DNA of 64,000 nt from positions 6,880,001 through 6,944,000 of the forward strand of contig NZ_CP109199.1 of NCBI RefSeq assembly GCF_036250065.1. The letters run 5' to 3'. The notes beneath the pieces are model-generated. The model was given only the letters and a program-made list of their open reading frames with translations. It made no database searches and was not told the origin of the DNA. The first letter of the stretch is position 1; the number at the start of each line of letters is the position of its first letter. The position numbers and the translations under genes were made by a program. Positions 44,670 to 53,408 of the stretch are shown here, piece by piece. Origin of the DNA: Micromonospora sp. NBC_01699 (GTDB taxonomy: Bacteria > Actinomycetota > Actinomycetes > Mycobacteriales > Micromonosporaceae).

Positions 44670-46106
44670 GTGCTCCCCGACGAAGAATCAGCGTTCACCA
44701 ACCAATCCACGCGCACCACCGAGAAACCCGTACCCATCCACGAGAAGTCCCTACCCACCGACAATGAATCCGTTTTCTCCGACACGTCGCGAACTCCGCT
44801 GGAATCGGTCACCCGCCGACGATTCCTGATCGGCGGCTGGCCGTGGCGGTCGCTGATCTACCTGCTCGGCACGGCACCGGTGGCGGCCGCCGTCGGGCTG
44901 CCGCTGCTGGTGCTCGGTCTGCCCTGGCTCGTCGCGCTCCGCCGGATCACCACCGGGGACCTCCGGCCGCTCGGCACCCTGCTGGTGGTCGTACTCGTCG
45001 GTGCGGTGCTGATCGCGGCGTTCGGGCCGCTGCTGGCGTTGCCGGTGGCGGCGCTGGAACGGCGTCGGCTGCGCCTGATCGACACCGGCCCGCTGCTGGC
45101 CGGGCACCGCCGACCGAACGCCACCGGCCCGTGGCCCTGGCTGCGCACCCGGTACACCGAAGCCGCCACCTGGCGCGCCCTGGGCTACACGTTCCTGCTG
45201 GTCACCGCCGCCCCGCTGCTGTACGGCGCGGTGCTCGCCGTACCCCTGCTGATCGTGACCCTGCTGATCAGCCCGTTCCTGGTCGGGCAGGACGTCGGCC
45301 CGGTGTCGCTCGGCTTCGGCACGGTCGACTCGGTCGGCGGCGCCCTGCCGTACGCGGTCGCCGGACTGCTCCTGTTGCCCGCCGTGCCGTACCTGGTGGC
45401 GGTGCTTGCCGGCGCACACGGCGCGGTGGCCCGGTTGCTGCTGCACGACGGCGGCGGCGAGGGCGAGCAACTGCGGGCGGAACTGGTGCAGGTGGCCCAC
45501 TCGCGGGCCCGGCTGGTCGACGCGTTCGAGTCCGAACGGCGCCGGATCGAGCGTGACCTGCACGACGGCGCCCAGCAACGGCTGGTCAGCCTCACCCTGC
45601 AACTCGGCCTGGCCCGGCTCGACCTGCCCGCCGACTCGCCCGCGGCGGACACCCTGGCCGCCGCGCACGACCAGGCCAAACAGGCCATGGTCGAGCTGCG
45701 GGAGATCATCCACGGGATCCACCCGCAGATCCTCACCGAACGCGGGCTGCCGGCCGCGCTGGGCGAACTCGCCGACCGCTGCGCGATCCCGGTCACCGTC
45801 CACAGTGAACTAGCCGGACGGCTGCCGGGTCACCTGGAGGCGACCGCCTACTTCGTGGTCGCCGAGGCACTCACCAACGCGGCCCGCCACAGTCACGCCA
45901 CCGCCGTGGCGGTGACCCTGCGGCAGCGGTCCGGGCTGGTGACCGTACAGGTGACCGACAACGGTCGGGGCGGTGCCGACCCGCACCTCGGTACCGGGCT
46001 GACCGGGCTGGCCGACCGGGTGGCGGTGGTCGGCGGGCGGATGCTGTTGTCCAGCCCGCCCGGCGGGCCGACCCTGCTCCGGGTGGAGCTACCGTGTCCC
46101 CGGTGA
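44670..46106 (+). CDS. Sensor histidine kinase (HisKA_3/NarL type)
   Basis: 478-residue membrane kinase. After a hydrophilic N-terminus of about 50 residues come several transmembrane helices (about 60-260) of the actinobacterial putative-sensor type. The dimerisation domain is ERRRIERDLHDGAQQRLVSL with H298 as the phosphorylated residue, followed by an HATPase domain (VVAEALTNAARHSHA, VTDNGRGGADP, GTGLTGLADRV). No extracellular ligand domain is seen, so it may sense the membrane. The response regulator start overlaps its end by 13 bases. Confidence 0.92.
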   Translation: MLPDEESAFTNQSTRTTEKPVPIHEKSLPTDNESVFSDTSRTPLESVTRRRFLIGGWPWRSLIYLLGTAPVAAAVGLPLLVLGLPWLVALRRITTGDLRPLGTLLVVVLVGAVLIAAFGPLLALPVAALERRRLRLIDTGPLLAGHRRPNATGPWPWLRTRYTEAATWRALGYTFLLVTAAPLLYGAVLAVPLLIVTLLISPFLVGQDVGPVSLGFGTVDSVGGALPYAVAGLLLLPAVPYLVAVLAGAHGAVARLLLHDGGGEGEQLRAELVQVAHSRARLVDAFESERRRIERDLHDGAQQRLVSLTLQLGLARLDLPADSPAADTLAAAHDQAKQAMVELREIIHGIHPQILTERGLPAALGELADRCAIPVTVHSELAGRLPGHLEATAYFVVAEALTNAARHSHATAVAVTLRQRSGLVTVQVTDNGRGGADPHLGTGLTGLADRVAVVGGRMLLSSPPGGPTLLRVELPCPR

Positions 46107-46768
46107 CCAGGGTGGTCCTCGCCGAGGACGGGGTGCTGCTCCGGGAGGGTCTGGTCGGGCTGCTCGACCGGTTCGGATTCGCGGTGGTCGCGGCTGTCGG
46201 CGACGCGGAGACGCTGGTCGCGGCCGTCACCGAACACGCACCGGACCTGGTCGTGACCGACGTACGGATGCCGCCCGGCTTCACCGACGAGGGGCTCCGG
46301 GCGGCGGTACGGCTACGCCGCGCCCACCCCGACCTGGCCGTCGTCGTGCTCAGCCAGTACGTCCGCCCCGGTTACGCCGCCGAGCTGCTCGACTCCGGCA
46401 ACGGCCGACGGGTCGGCTACCTGCTGAAGGACCGGGTGGTCGACGTGCCGGAGTTCGTCGGCATGCTGCGCCAGGTGGTGACCGGCGGCACGGTGGTCGA
46501 CCCCGAGGTGGTACGACAACTGCTGCGCCGCCGCCGCGACCCGCTGGCCCGGCTCTCCGTACGCGAACGGGAGGTGCTGGCCCTGATCGCCGAGGGACGC
46601 TCGAACGCGGCGATCGCGCGTACCCTGGTCGTCTCCGAGGCGGCGGTCGGCAAGCACGTCGGCAACATCCTCGCCAAGCTCGACCTGCCGCCGACCGAGG
46701 ACACCAACCGCCGGGTGCTGGCGGTGCTGGCGTACCTGGGCAGCGATACCGAATCGCCCGCGGATTGA
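46094..46768 (+). CDS. LuxR/NarL-family response regulator
   Basis: 224 residues. The receiver domain has phospho-acceptor D56 in DLVVTDVRMPPG and a conserved Lys in YLLKDRV. The C-terminal LuxR helix-turn-helix (LSVREREVLALIAEGRSNAA with AAVGKHVGNILAKL) carries KHV where many relatives have KHV or KTV. It partners with the upstream kinase. The downstream YcnI gene has its own ribosome binding site 65 bases later and may be in the same transcript. Confidence 0.93.
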   Translation: MSPVTRVVLAEDGVLLREGLVGLLDRFGFAVVAAVGDAETLVAAVTEHAPDLVVTDVRMPPGFTDEGLRAAVRLRRAHPDLAVVVLSQYVRPGYAAELLDSGNGRRVGYLLKDRVVDVPEFVGMLRQVVTGGTVVDPEVVRQLLRRRRDPLARLSVREREVLALIAEGRSNAAIARTLVVSEAAVGKHVGNILAKLDLPPTEDTNRRVLAVLAYLGSDTESPAD

Positions 46769-46833
46769 ACCTTTCCGGCCCCGTCTGCGAACTACCAGGG
46801 TGGGGCACGGGTACGGATCGAGGGAGGTCCCTG

Positions 46834-47661
46834 ATGCCAGGATCGGTACGGGCCGGCAGAACCCCGGCGGTACGCATCGCGCTGCTGGGCGTCGCACTGG
46901 CCGGGGGCCTGTGGTTCGCCACGCCCGCGAGTGCCGACGTGACCGTGACGCCGGCGCAGGCGTACCGGGGGGACGCCGCGAAACTCACCTTCCGGGTGCC
47001 GGACGAGCGCGCCGGCGCGTACACCAGCCGGGTGGAGTTGCGGCTGCCCGAGTCGGCACCGGTCGCCGAGGTGTATCCGATGTCGGTGCCGGACTGGGGG
47101 CCGACGACCACCACCCGTCCGGTGACCCAGCCGCTGGGCGGCATCCACCACGGCAACGTGACCGAGGTGACCTCGGCGATCATCTGGACCCGTACGGCAC
47201 CGCCCGCGTCGCCGGGCGTCGCCGAACTGGTGGTGGCGCTGGGACCGATGCCCGAGGCCGAGCAGCTCGTCTTCGACGTGACCCAGACCTACTCCGACGG
47301 TACCCAGGTGCGGTGGAGCACCCCGCCCGGCTCGGCGACCGGCGCCGGCACCGGCCCGGCACCCGTGGTCGCCCTGCTGGCCCCGGCCGCCCCGCCACCC
47401 CCGCCACCGGCCACGGACTCCGACGGAACGAACGAGGTGGCCGCCGGTGACGACGTCGCCACCGACCGCTTCTCCGACGTGTTGCGGGTCGGACTGCTGA
47501 TCGTGCTGCTAGCCACTGCCGCACTCGGCGGCGCCGCCGTAGCCCGCCGCCGCCACCCCGCAACCTCCCCCGCCGCACCGACCACCCCCACCCCGGACGC
47601 CACCCCGGAACCGCCCACCGACCCCGAACCCACCCCCACCCGCTGGCGCCTGCGCCCCTGA
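46834..47661 (+). CDS. YcnI/DUF1775-like secreted copper-associated protein
   Basis: 275 residues from ATG 46834 (AGGGAGG upstream). Signal peptide to about residue 35, ending ATPASA before DVTVTPAQAYRGDAAKLTF. The domain follows the YcnI (DUF1775) pattern, which in Bacillus binds copper; most members have an N-terminal His after cleavage, but here mature residue 1 appears to be Asp, so copper binding is uncertain. A Pro-rich linker, one C-terminal transmembrane helix and a Pro/Thr tail follow. Context next to CopC/CopD genes supports a copper role. Confidence 0.8.
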   Translation: MPGSVRAGRTPAVRIALLGVALAGGLWFATPASADVTVTPAQAYRGDAAKLTFRVPDERAGAYTSRVELRLPESAPVAEVYPMSVPDWGPTTTTRPVTQPLGGIHHGNVTEVTSAIIWTRTAPPASPGVAELVVALGPMPEAEQLVFDVTQTYSDGTQVRWSTPPGSATGAGTGPAPVVALLAPAAPPPPPPATDSDGTNEVAAGDDVATDRFSDVLRVGLLIVLLATAALGGAAVARRRHPATSPAAPTTPTPDATPEPPTDPEPTPTRWRLRP

Positions 47662-47678
47662 CTCCCCACCCGTAGATC

Positions 47679-47743
47679 CGCACACTCTCACTGAAAGGTG
47701 TGGTTATTCGGCGCGGAATAGCGCCGCTTTCAGTGGAAGTGCG
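47679..47743. terminator. Bidirectional terminator between YcnI and CopD genes
   Basis: Nested inverted repeats: CGCAC/GTGCG outside, CACTGAAAG (47689-47697)/CTTTCAGTG (47727-47735) in the middle, CGGCGC/GCGCCG inside. Convergent genes end at 47661 and 47783. Confidence 0.75.
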
Positions 47744-47782
47744 GGCCCGGTGTGCCTGGAGGGGTGGGGGTTCGGGGACGGG

Positions 47783-49840
47783 TCAGGGGTGTCTGGGGAC
47801 AGTTTCGCGGCGCCGACGGACGGCCAGCAGTACGAGGGCGGCGAGTGGGGGCAGGTTGCCCAGGGACCAGAGCAGGTGGCCGGCGGTCTGCTGGTCGACC
47901 AGCGGCGGGTCGCCCCAGGGGCGGGCCAGGGCGGTGGACCAGTCGGCGGCGAGCAGGCTGCCGGACCGGGCGAGCACCAGCCCGAGTACGACCTGCGACA
48001 CCACCAGTAGCAGCACGGACAACAACCGGGTCGGATAGCCGGACCGACGGGGTACCGGGTCGACGCCGAGCACCACCCAGAAGAAGAGACAGCCGGCGGC
48101 CAGGAAGTAGCCGATCATCAGCAGGTGCGCGGCGTGCGACCGCAGGGTCTGGTCGTAGATCCCGGTGAAGTAGAGCGGGAACCCGGTGGCGGCGAGCAGC
48201 ACCATCGCCACCGGCGGCCGGGTCAGCAGCAGCCCGAGCCGGGATGCCCCGGCCGCCCGCAGCCACTCCCGTACGCCCGGCCAGCCGGGGGTGACGGCGG
48301 TCGGTAGCACCCGCCGGGCCAGGGTGAGCGGGGCGGCGAGCACGAGCAGGAGCGGCGCCACCATGGTGAGCAGCAGTTGCTGGATCAGGTGCACGCTGAA
48401 CAGCAGCGGCGCGTACCGGGCCAGGCCGCTGGAGGTGGCGACCACGATCACGGCGCAGCCGAGCAGGAACACGCCCGTACGCCACGCCGGCCAAACCCCG
48501 CCGGTACGCCGGAGCCGGGTCACCGCACCGAGGTAGTAGCCGGCGGCGGCGAGCGCGACGGCGATCAGGATCGGTTCGGGCAGCCAGTCGCCGAGCAGCC
48601 GGGCGACGTCGGGTGCCGCCGGCAGCGGGTAACCGAGCAGCGCCTGGGCGATGCTCTCCTCGGGTCCGCCGGGCACCGGCGCCGGGGTCCGGGACAGGGC
48701 CACGGCGGTGCCCATCGCGGCGGCGAACAGCAGCACCTCGACGCCCGCGATCCGGATGAACCGGCTCCGGTCGCCGCCGAGCAGGGCGGGCAGGGCGGTA
48801 CGCCGCTGCCACCAGCCGGCGGCGGCGAGCGTACCGAGCAGGAGGGTCTTGAGCAGGACGAGTTGGCCGTACGGGGTGTCGACGAGGGCACCGGGGCCGG
48901 GCAGGCGCACGTACGCGGAGACCAGGCCGGAGGCGGCGACCAGGAGCAGGCAACCGGCGGCGAGCGGGGAGAACCGGCGTACGGCGATGGCTAGTTGGTC
49001 GGTCCTGGCGCGACCGGTCAGTGCCAGGGCGAGCAGCCCACCGGCCCAGACCGCCACCGGTACGACGTGCAGCAGCAGGCCGGAGACCGCGAGTTGGTGG
49101 TTGCTGGCCGCCGCGGCGTGCCCGGTGAAGACCGGCGGCACCATCGCCAGTACGGCGAGCAGGAGCGCCACCCCGGCGGTGCGCGGGGTCAGCGCGGCCC
49201 GGCAGATCAGGAAGATCGCCCCGGTCATCCAGCCGGACAGCGCCAGTGCCTGTCCCAGCTGGACGGTGGTGGCGAAGTTGACGACCGAGGTCGGCGACAC
49301 CGCCTCGGCGATCGGCAGTCCGAGCACGTCGGCGAGGGTGAGGCAGAGCGCGGCGAGGCTGGCGAGGCACCAGCCCAGCGCCGACCAGGCCGCCGCCCGG
49401 ACCCGCCGGTAGCCGGTGGCGGAGAGGCCACCACCGGCGGCGCGGGCCGAGAACAGCACCGCCGCCAGCAGCAGGCCGACGGTGACGACGGCGCCGACCT
49501 GCATGCCGAGCCGGGCGGCAGGCAGCAGCCACGGGGTGATCGGGCCGGCGTCGACCAGGCCGGGCAGGATCTCCCGGCGGGTGGCGCCGCCGTACCAGAG
49601 CAGTGCGGCCAGCACCCCGACGGCGACCAGCAGCCCGGCGGCCGCGACCGGCCAACTACCGGGGTACGACCGGCCGGGTCCGACCGGTGCCCGCACGGCT
49701 GCCCGGTCCGGCGTCTCCACGACCGGCCGCCCCGGCGCGGCCATGGCCGACTGCTCCGGCGTCTCCACGGCCAGACGGTCCGACGCGGCCGTGGCCGACT
49801 GCTCCGGCGTCTCCACTACCGGGCGGTCCGGTGCGTTCAT
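47783..49840 (-). CDS. CopD-CtaG fusion: copper import/cytochrome oxidase assembly membrane protein
   Basis: 685-residue polytopic protein with about 15 transmembrane helices. The N-terminal half fits CopD (SNHQLAVSGLLLHVVPVAVW, TPYGQLVLLKTLLLG). The C-terminal half fits caa3_CtaG (FSVHLIQQLLLTMVAPLLLV, HAAHLLMIGYFLAAGCLFFW). This fusion is common in actinomycetes. The cytoplasmic N-terminus has two to three copies of a VETPEQSAxAA unit, a DNA-level tandem repeat. ATG overlaps the copC stop by 4 bases, so the pair is co-translated. Confidence 0.88.
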   Translation of the reverse strand: MNAPDRPVVETPEQSATAASDRLAVETPEQSAMAAPGRPVVETPDRAAVRAPVGPGRSYPGSWPVAAAGLLVAVGVLAALLWYGGATRREILPGLVDAGPITPWLLPAARLGMQVGAVVTVGLLLAAVLFSARAAGGGLSATGYRRVRAAAWSALGWCLASLAALCLTLADVLGLPIAEAVSPTSVVNFATTVQLGQALALSGWMTGAIFLICRAALTPRTAGVALLLAVLAMVPPVFTGHAAAASNHQLAVSGLLLHVVPVAVWAGGLLALALTGRARTDQLAIAVRRFSPLAAGCLLLVAASGLVSAYVRLPGPGALVDTPYGQLVLLKTLLLGTLAAAGWWQRRTALPALLGGDRSRFIRIAGVEVLLFAAAMGTAVALSRTPAPVPGGPEESIAQALLGYPLPAAPDVARLLGDWLPEPILIAVALAAAGYYLGAVTRLRRTGGVWPAWRTGVFLLGCAVIVVATSSGLARYAPLLFSVHLIQQLLLTMVAPLLLVLAAPLTLARRVLPTAVTPGWPGVREWLRAAGASRLGLLLTRPPVAMVLLAATGFPLYFTGIYDQTLRSHAAHLLMIGYFLAAGCLFFWVVLGVDPVPRRSGYPTRLLSVLLLVVSQVVLGLVLARSGSLLAADWSTALARPWGDPPLVDQQTAGHLLWSLGNLPPLAALVLLAVRRRRETVPRHP

Positions 49841-50445
49841 GGCTGGCCGGTCCGGCGTCGCCGGACGAGCAGGAATCCGGTGCCGATCGCCAGCACGGCG
49901 ACGCCGCCGAGCAGCAGGCCGGGTACGACACCGCGCCCGCCGTCGGTGCTGCTCTCGTCGCCGGCGAGTGCACCCGGCAGGGCGTCCGAGGGGATCGCCG
50001 TCGCGCCGGTCGGGCTCGGTTCGGTCGGCGGTTGCGCGCCCGCCGACGGTGTCGCCGGGGCGGTGGTGGGCGGCGGGGCGGTCACGGTGAAGGTGAACTT
50101 GCCGCTCACCGGGTGCCCGTCGACCGACACCACCCGGTACGCCACGGTGTAGTCGCCCGCGGCCAGTGGCTGACGCAGCCGCTGGACCGCGCGCACGCCG
50201 GTGACCTGCGGTTGACCGTCGCCGACGGCCGTAGCGGACCTATCGGTCACCGCGATGGTGGTGAACCTGGGGTTGAGCTTCTCGGCGAAGTCGAGCACCA
50301 CCTCGGCCGGTGCGGCGGCGAGCCTGGCCCCCTTGGCCGGGTTGCTGGCCCGCAGCTCGTTGTGCGCCCAGGCGGGTGCGGGCGCGACCATGAGCGCGGC
50401 GGCACAGGCGACGGCGATGACGGCAAGTGGGCGGAACACTCGCAT
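49837..50445 (-). CDS. copC: Copper resistance protein CopC
   Basis: 202 residues from ATG 50445. The GGGAG site sits 9 bases before this ATG and directly abuts an in-frame TTG at 50454, which it could not serve. Signal peptide ends APAWA, so mature protein starts HNELRASNPAKG with the N-terminal His that ligates Cu(II). CopC fold continues to GKFTFTVTA; then a Pro/Thr linker, a transmembrane helix (GLLLGGVAVLAIGTGFLL) and an Arg tail. Delivers copper to CopD, encoded immediately downstream. Confidence 0.92.
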   Translation of the reverse strand: MRVFRPLAVIAVACAAALMVAPAPAWAHNELRASNPAKGARLAAAPAEVVLDFAEKLNPRFTTIAVTDRSATAVGDGQPQVTGVRAVQRLRQPLAAGDYTVAYRVVSVDGHPVSGKFTFTVTAPPPTTAPATPSAGAQPPTEPSPTGATAIPSDALPGALAGDESSTDGGRGVVPGLLLGGVAVLAIGTGFLLVRRRRTGQP

Positions 50446-50521
50446 CCAGCTCAACTCCCAACGGCGATGGCAGACAGCCCCACGGATAGTCGCGCTGGCC
50501 GGCCGGATAGTTCCCGGCCGT

Positions 50522-51436
50522 TCACCAGTGGCTGTCCTGGCACAACCGGGCCGAGGTTAGCGGTTCGACCTGGAGGGTGGCGTGGTCGATGCCGAAGCTC
50601 TCGTGCAGCCGTTCGCGGGCGGCGGTCAGCACCCCGCCCGCATCGGCGCCGGGGTCAAGGCTGAGGTGGGCGGAGGCGACGTCCATGCCGGAGGTCAGGG
50701 TCCAGACGTGCAGGTCGTGTACGTCGCAGACCCCGGCCACGGCGGCCAGGCTGGTGCGTACCTCGGTCACGTCGACGTGCGGCGGGGCGGCCTGCACCAG
50801 CACCCGGATCGCGGCGCGGGCGAGTTGCCAGGTACGCGGCAGGATGAACAGGCCGACCGCGACCGCGACGACCAGGTCGGCGTACAGCCAGCCGGTGAAC
50901 GTGATGACGGCCGCGGCGACGATGACGCCGACCGAGCCGAGCAGGTCGCCGAGCACCTCCAGGTAGGCGCCGCGCACGTTCAGACTCTCCTTGGCCCCGG
51001 AGCGCAGCAGCAGGAAGGCGACGATGTTGGCGACCAGGCCACCGACCGCGACGACGAGCATCGGGCCGGCGGCGACCTCGGGTGGGGCGCCGAACCGGCG
51101 GACCGCCTCGATCAGCACCGCGATCGCGACCCCGAAGAGCAGTACGGCGTTGGCGAGCGCGGCCAGCACCTCCAGCCGGTAGAGGCCGAAGGTGCGCTGG
51201 GTGTCCCGGCCGGCGCGGCTGGCGGCGGTGATCGCGGCCAGCGCCATGCCGATGCCGAGTACGTCGGTGAACATGTGCCCGGCGTCGGAGAGCAGGGCGA
51301 GCGAGCCGGTGAGCCAGGCGGCGACCGCCTCGACCACCATGAACACGGTCAGTACGGCGAAGGCGGCCCAGAGCGGGCGGCGGTGTTTCTCCCCTGCCCG
51401 CAGTACGTGTGCGCCGTGGTCGTGGCCTGCGCCCAT
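50522..51436 (-). CDS. Cation diffusion facilitator (ZitB/CzcD-like) metal exporter
   Basis: 304 residues from ATG 51436 (GGAGGAGGG upstream). Six transmembrane helices and a cytoplasmic C-terminal domain. His-rich N-terminus GHDHGAH. The TM2 metal pair is present (H54 and D58 in SDAGHMFTD). In TM5 the expected His is replaced: E160 and D164 in YLEVLGDLLGS, where E. coli ZitB has HVLGD. This may alter selectivity. Exports Zn(II) or a similar divalent ion from the cytosol. It precedes copC-copD on the same strand with a 76-base gap. Confidence 0.9.
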   Translation of the reverse strand: MGAGHDHGAHVLRAGEKHRRPLWAAFAVLTVFMVVEAVAAWLTGSLALLSDAGHMFTDVLGIGMALAAITAASRAGRDTQRTFGLYRLEVLAALANAVLLFGVAIAVLIEAVRRFGAPPEVAAGPMLVVAVGGLVANIVAFLLLRSGAKESLNVRGAYLEVLGDLLGSVGVIVAAAVITFTGWLYADLVVAVAVGLFILPRTWQLARAAIRVLVQAAPPHVDVTEVRTSLAAVAGVCDVHDLHVWTLTSGMDVASAHLSLDPGADAGGVLTAARERLHESFGIDHATLQVEPLTSARLCQDSHW

Positions 51437-51478
51437 GGCTCGCCCTCCTCCGTCGTCGCGTGCACCTCCCACAAAGTA

Positions 51479-51500
51479 TGCGTACATCGCTATGTGTGCA
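51479..51500. promoter_or_regulatory. Imperfect inverted repeat upstream of the CDF gene
   Basis: TGCGTACATcgctATGTGTGCA: 7 of 9 arm positions pair, 4-base centre, in an A/T-richer stretch 42 bases upstream of the CDF start. Resembles operators of ArsR/SmtB-type metal sensors; no such regulator gene is in the window. Confidence 0.4.
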
Positions 51501-51553
51501 AGTTAGAAGTGAGACCCATTGCCAGCTTCGATGGACCCAGGCTCGATGAACGA

Positions 51554-51624
51554 GAAAAGGTGCCGGGTCAGCCGGCGGAAAAGGTGCCGGGTCAGCCGGC
51601 GACGAGCGGCCGGGTCAGCCGGCG
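51554..51624. repeat. 24-base tandem repeat spanning a stop codon
   Basis: Two identical 24-base units (51554-51577, 51578-51601) and a degenerate third (51602-51624). The third contains the TGA stop of the minus-strand membrane protein gene (51615-51617), so the units look like downstream duplications of that gene's 3' end. Confidence 0.85.
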
Positions 51625-52949
51625 AAGAGCAGCAGCAGGCCGGCGACCGTGTAGCCGACCATCAGCACCAGCAGCGGCACCTGCGCGGCGATCGCGGACC
51701 GGCCGGGGAACAGGACCAGCGCCCGGTCGTGACCGAGCACGGTGCCGAGCAGATGCCCGAGCACGATCAGCGTGACCTGCAACATGGCCACCCCGGTCGG
51801 GGTGACCAGGGCGGCACTGACCGACCAGTCAGCCGTCCCCAGCCAGTTCGCGTCCCCGGTGACCAGCGGATCGGAGAGCAGCGCCACCGTCCGCTGCCCC
51901 TCCAGGACCAGCAGCGAGTAGTAGTGCGCCAGCACGTACCCGACCGCGATCGGCACTATGGCGTGGGCGATCTCGCCCGCCACGTCGACCGGCCGCACGC
52001 CCGGCGCCAGCTTCGCCGCGAGCAGGCAGGTCAGGCCGTACGCGGCCAGCACCAGGCCGATCAGCGCCAGCATCCCGACGGTGTTGGTCAGCGCCGCCGG
52101 CAGTTCGGTGTTCTGCACGAACCGGAACCAGGCCGGGGCGTTGGACAGGCTGTCGAACAGCGTCGAGCCGAGCAGGATCACCACCACCGCGGTGAGTCCC
52201 GGCGCCGGGGACAGACCGCTCATCCCCTCCAGCGGATTGCGCCAGACCAGCGTCCCGTCGTCCCGACGACCGACCACCGCGAGCCGGCCGACCAGGTCGC
52301 CGTACACCTCGAAGGCGTCGCCCCGGTCGAAGAAGTCGACCCCGAACAGGGCCGCGCCGACCAGCATCAGCAGCGCGTAGAGCACCAACCAGGTACGGAT
52401 GACCGGCACGGTGGCCCGGTCCGGCGCGACGAGTTCCAACCAGACGAAGGCCAGCAGGCCCAGCGCGGCCGGCCAGTAACCGAGTCGCGGCGGCAGCGCC
52501 CGCCACCCCCGCCGCGGATCCCGTCGAACCAGCGCGGCACCGAGCAGATAGACCGTACGCAGCGGATTCAGCGACCGCCACACCGGTCCGAACAGCAGCG
52601 AGGCGGGCACCAGCCCGACCCAGAACACCACGTAGAACAGGCCCGCGGTGGGGTTGCGGTCGACATCCGGCCCGAAGAAGAGTCCGAGCGCGAAGTAGGC
52701 GGCGAACACCAGTCCCAGGCCACGCAGCGTCCACCGCCACCCGGCCGAGTCGACCAGCCGCGCGACCCGCTCCGGCAGCGGCCGACCCGCCTCGGGGTCG
52801 CCCAGCCTCGGCTCCCGCCACAACGCGCCCAGCACGACGAACGAGATGACCAGGGCCAGCGCCGCACCGGTCACCGCGTACGCGAACGGGATGGGCAGGT
52901 CCTGCCGCCCGCCGACCCCGTGAGCGAGCAGCTCGGGCACCGTCCTCAT
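51615..52949 (-). CDS. Uncharacterised polytopic membrane protein
   Basis: 444 residues from ATG 52949 with about ten transmembrane helices. N-terminal PIPFAYAVTGAALALVISFV; conserved-looking polar segments are SLLFGPVWRSLNPLRTVYLL, SNAPAWFRFVQ, LAHYYSLLVLEGQRTVALLS and GHLLGTVLGHDRALVLF. I do not recognise a named family. Its start overlaps the stop of the cupredoxin-like lipoprotein gene by 4 bases (ATGA), so the two are translated together. Position inside a CopC/CopD cluster suggests envelope metal or heme/oxidase-related work, but that is inference. Confidence 0.75.
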   Translation of the reverse strand: MRTVPELLAHGVGGRQDLPIPFAYAVTGAALALVISFVVLGALWREPRLGDPEAGRPLPERVARLVDSAGWRWTLRGLGLVFAAYFALGLFFGPDVDRNPTAGLFYVVFWVGLVPASLLFGPVWRSLNPLRTVYLLGAALVRRDPRRGWRALPPRLGYWPAALGLLAFVWLELVAPDRATVPVIRTWLVLYALLMLVGAALFGVDFFDRGDAFEVYGDLVGRLAVVGRRDDGTLVWRNPLEGMSGLSPAPGLTAVVVILLGSTLFDSLSNAPAWFRFVQNTELPAALTNTVGMLALIGLVLAAYGLTCLLAAKLAPGVRPVDVAGEIAHAIVPIAVGYVLAHYYSLLVLEGQRTVALLSDPLVTGDANWLGTADWSVSAALVTPTGVAMLQVTLIVLGHLLGTVLGHDRALVLFPGRSAIAAQVPLLVLMVGYTVAGLLLLFAG

Positions 52950-53320
52950 CGGACCAGTAGCTGGAACAGCAGCAGCCCGGACTCGTGCGTCTCGACCTCG
53001 AACAGGCCGTCCCGGTCCGCCACGAACTCGACCGTGGCCGGCTGACCGGCGGGAAGTTCGGCGCCGACGTCGTACCCGTGCACGTGCACCCGGTCCGGCA
53101 CGTCGCTGGTCACGGTGATCCGGACCGACTGGCCCTTCTTCGCGTCCACCCGACCCGGCTGCGGCTCGGCGCGGCCCTCGGTGACGGTGATGGCCACCTC
53201 GACCGGGGCGCTCGCGTCCACCGGTTCGTCGGTGGAACCGCATCCGGTGCCGGCGAGGGCCAGCAGGGCCGAGCCGAACAGAGCGGCCAGTGCACGACGA
53301 CGGCCGATAGAGAACATCAT
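52946..53320 (-). CDS. Cupredoxin-like secreted protein or lipoprotein
   Basis: 124 residues from ATG 53320 (GGGGAG 6 bases upstream). N-terminal signal RRRALAALFGSALLALAGTG followed by CGSTD; the Cys could be lipidated although the preceding residues are not an ideal lipobox. The rest is a beta-rich domain, QSVRITVTSDVPDRVHVHGY then FEVETHESGLLLFQLLV, resembling cupredoxin-like modules. HVHGY and ETHES supply His residues that could bind copper. Co-translated with the downstream polytopic membrane protein. Confidence 0.7.
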   Translation of the reverse strand: MMFSIGRRRALAALFGSALLALAGTGCGSTDEPVDASAPVEVAITVTEGRAEPQPGRVDAKKGQSVRITVTSDVPDRVHVHGYDVGAELPAGQPATVEFVADRDGLFEVETHESGLLLFQLLVR

Positions 53321-53408
53321 CACTGTCTCCCCAGTCAGCCGGTCCCGCCACATCGGGAAGCGACTGTAGCGTCTTGCCGGGCACAGCGGAAGCCACCATG
53401 ATGGGCCG

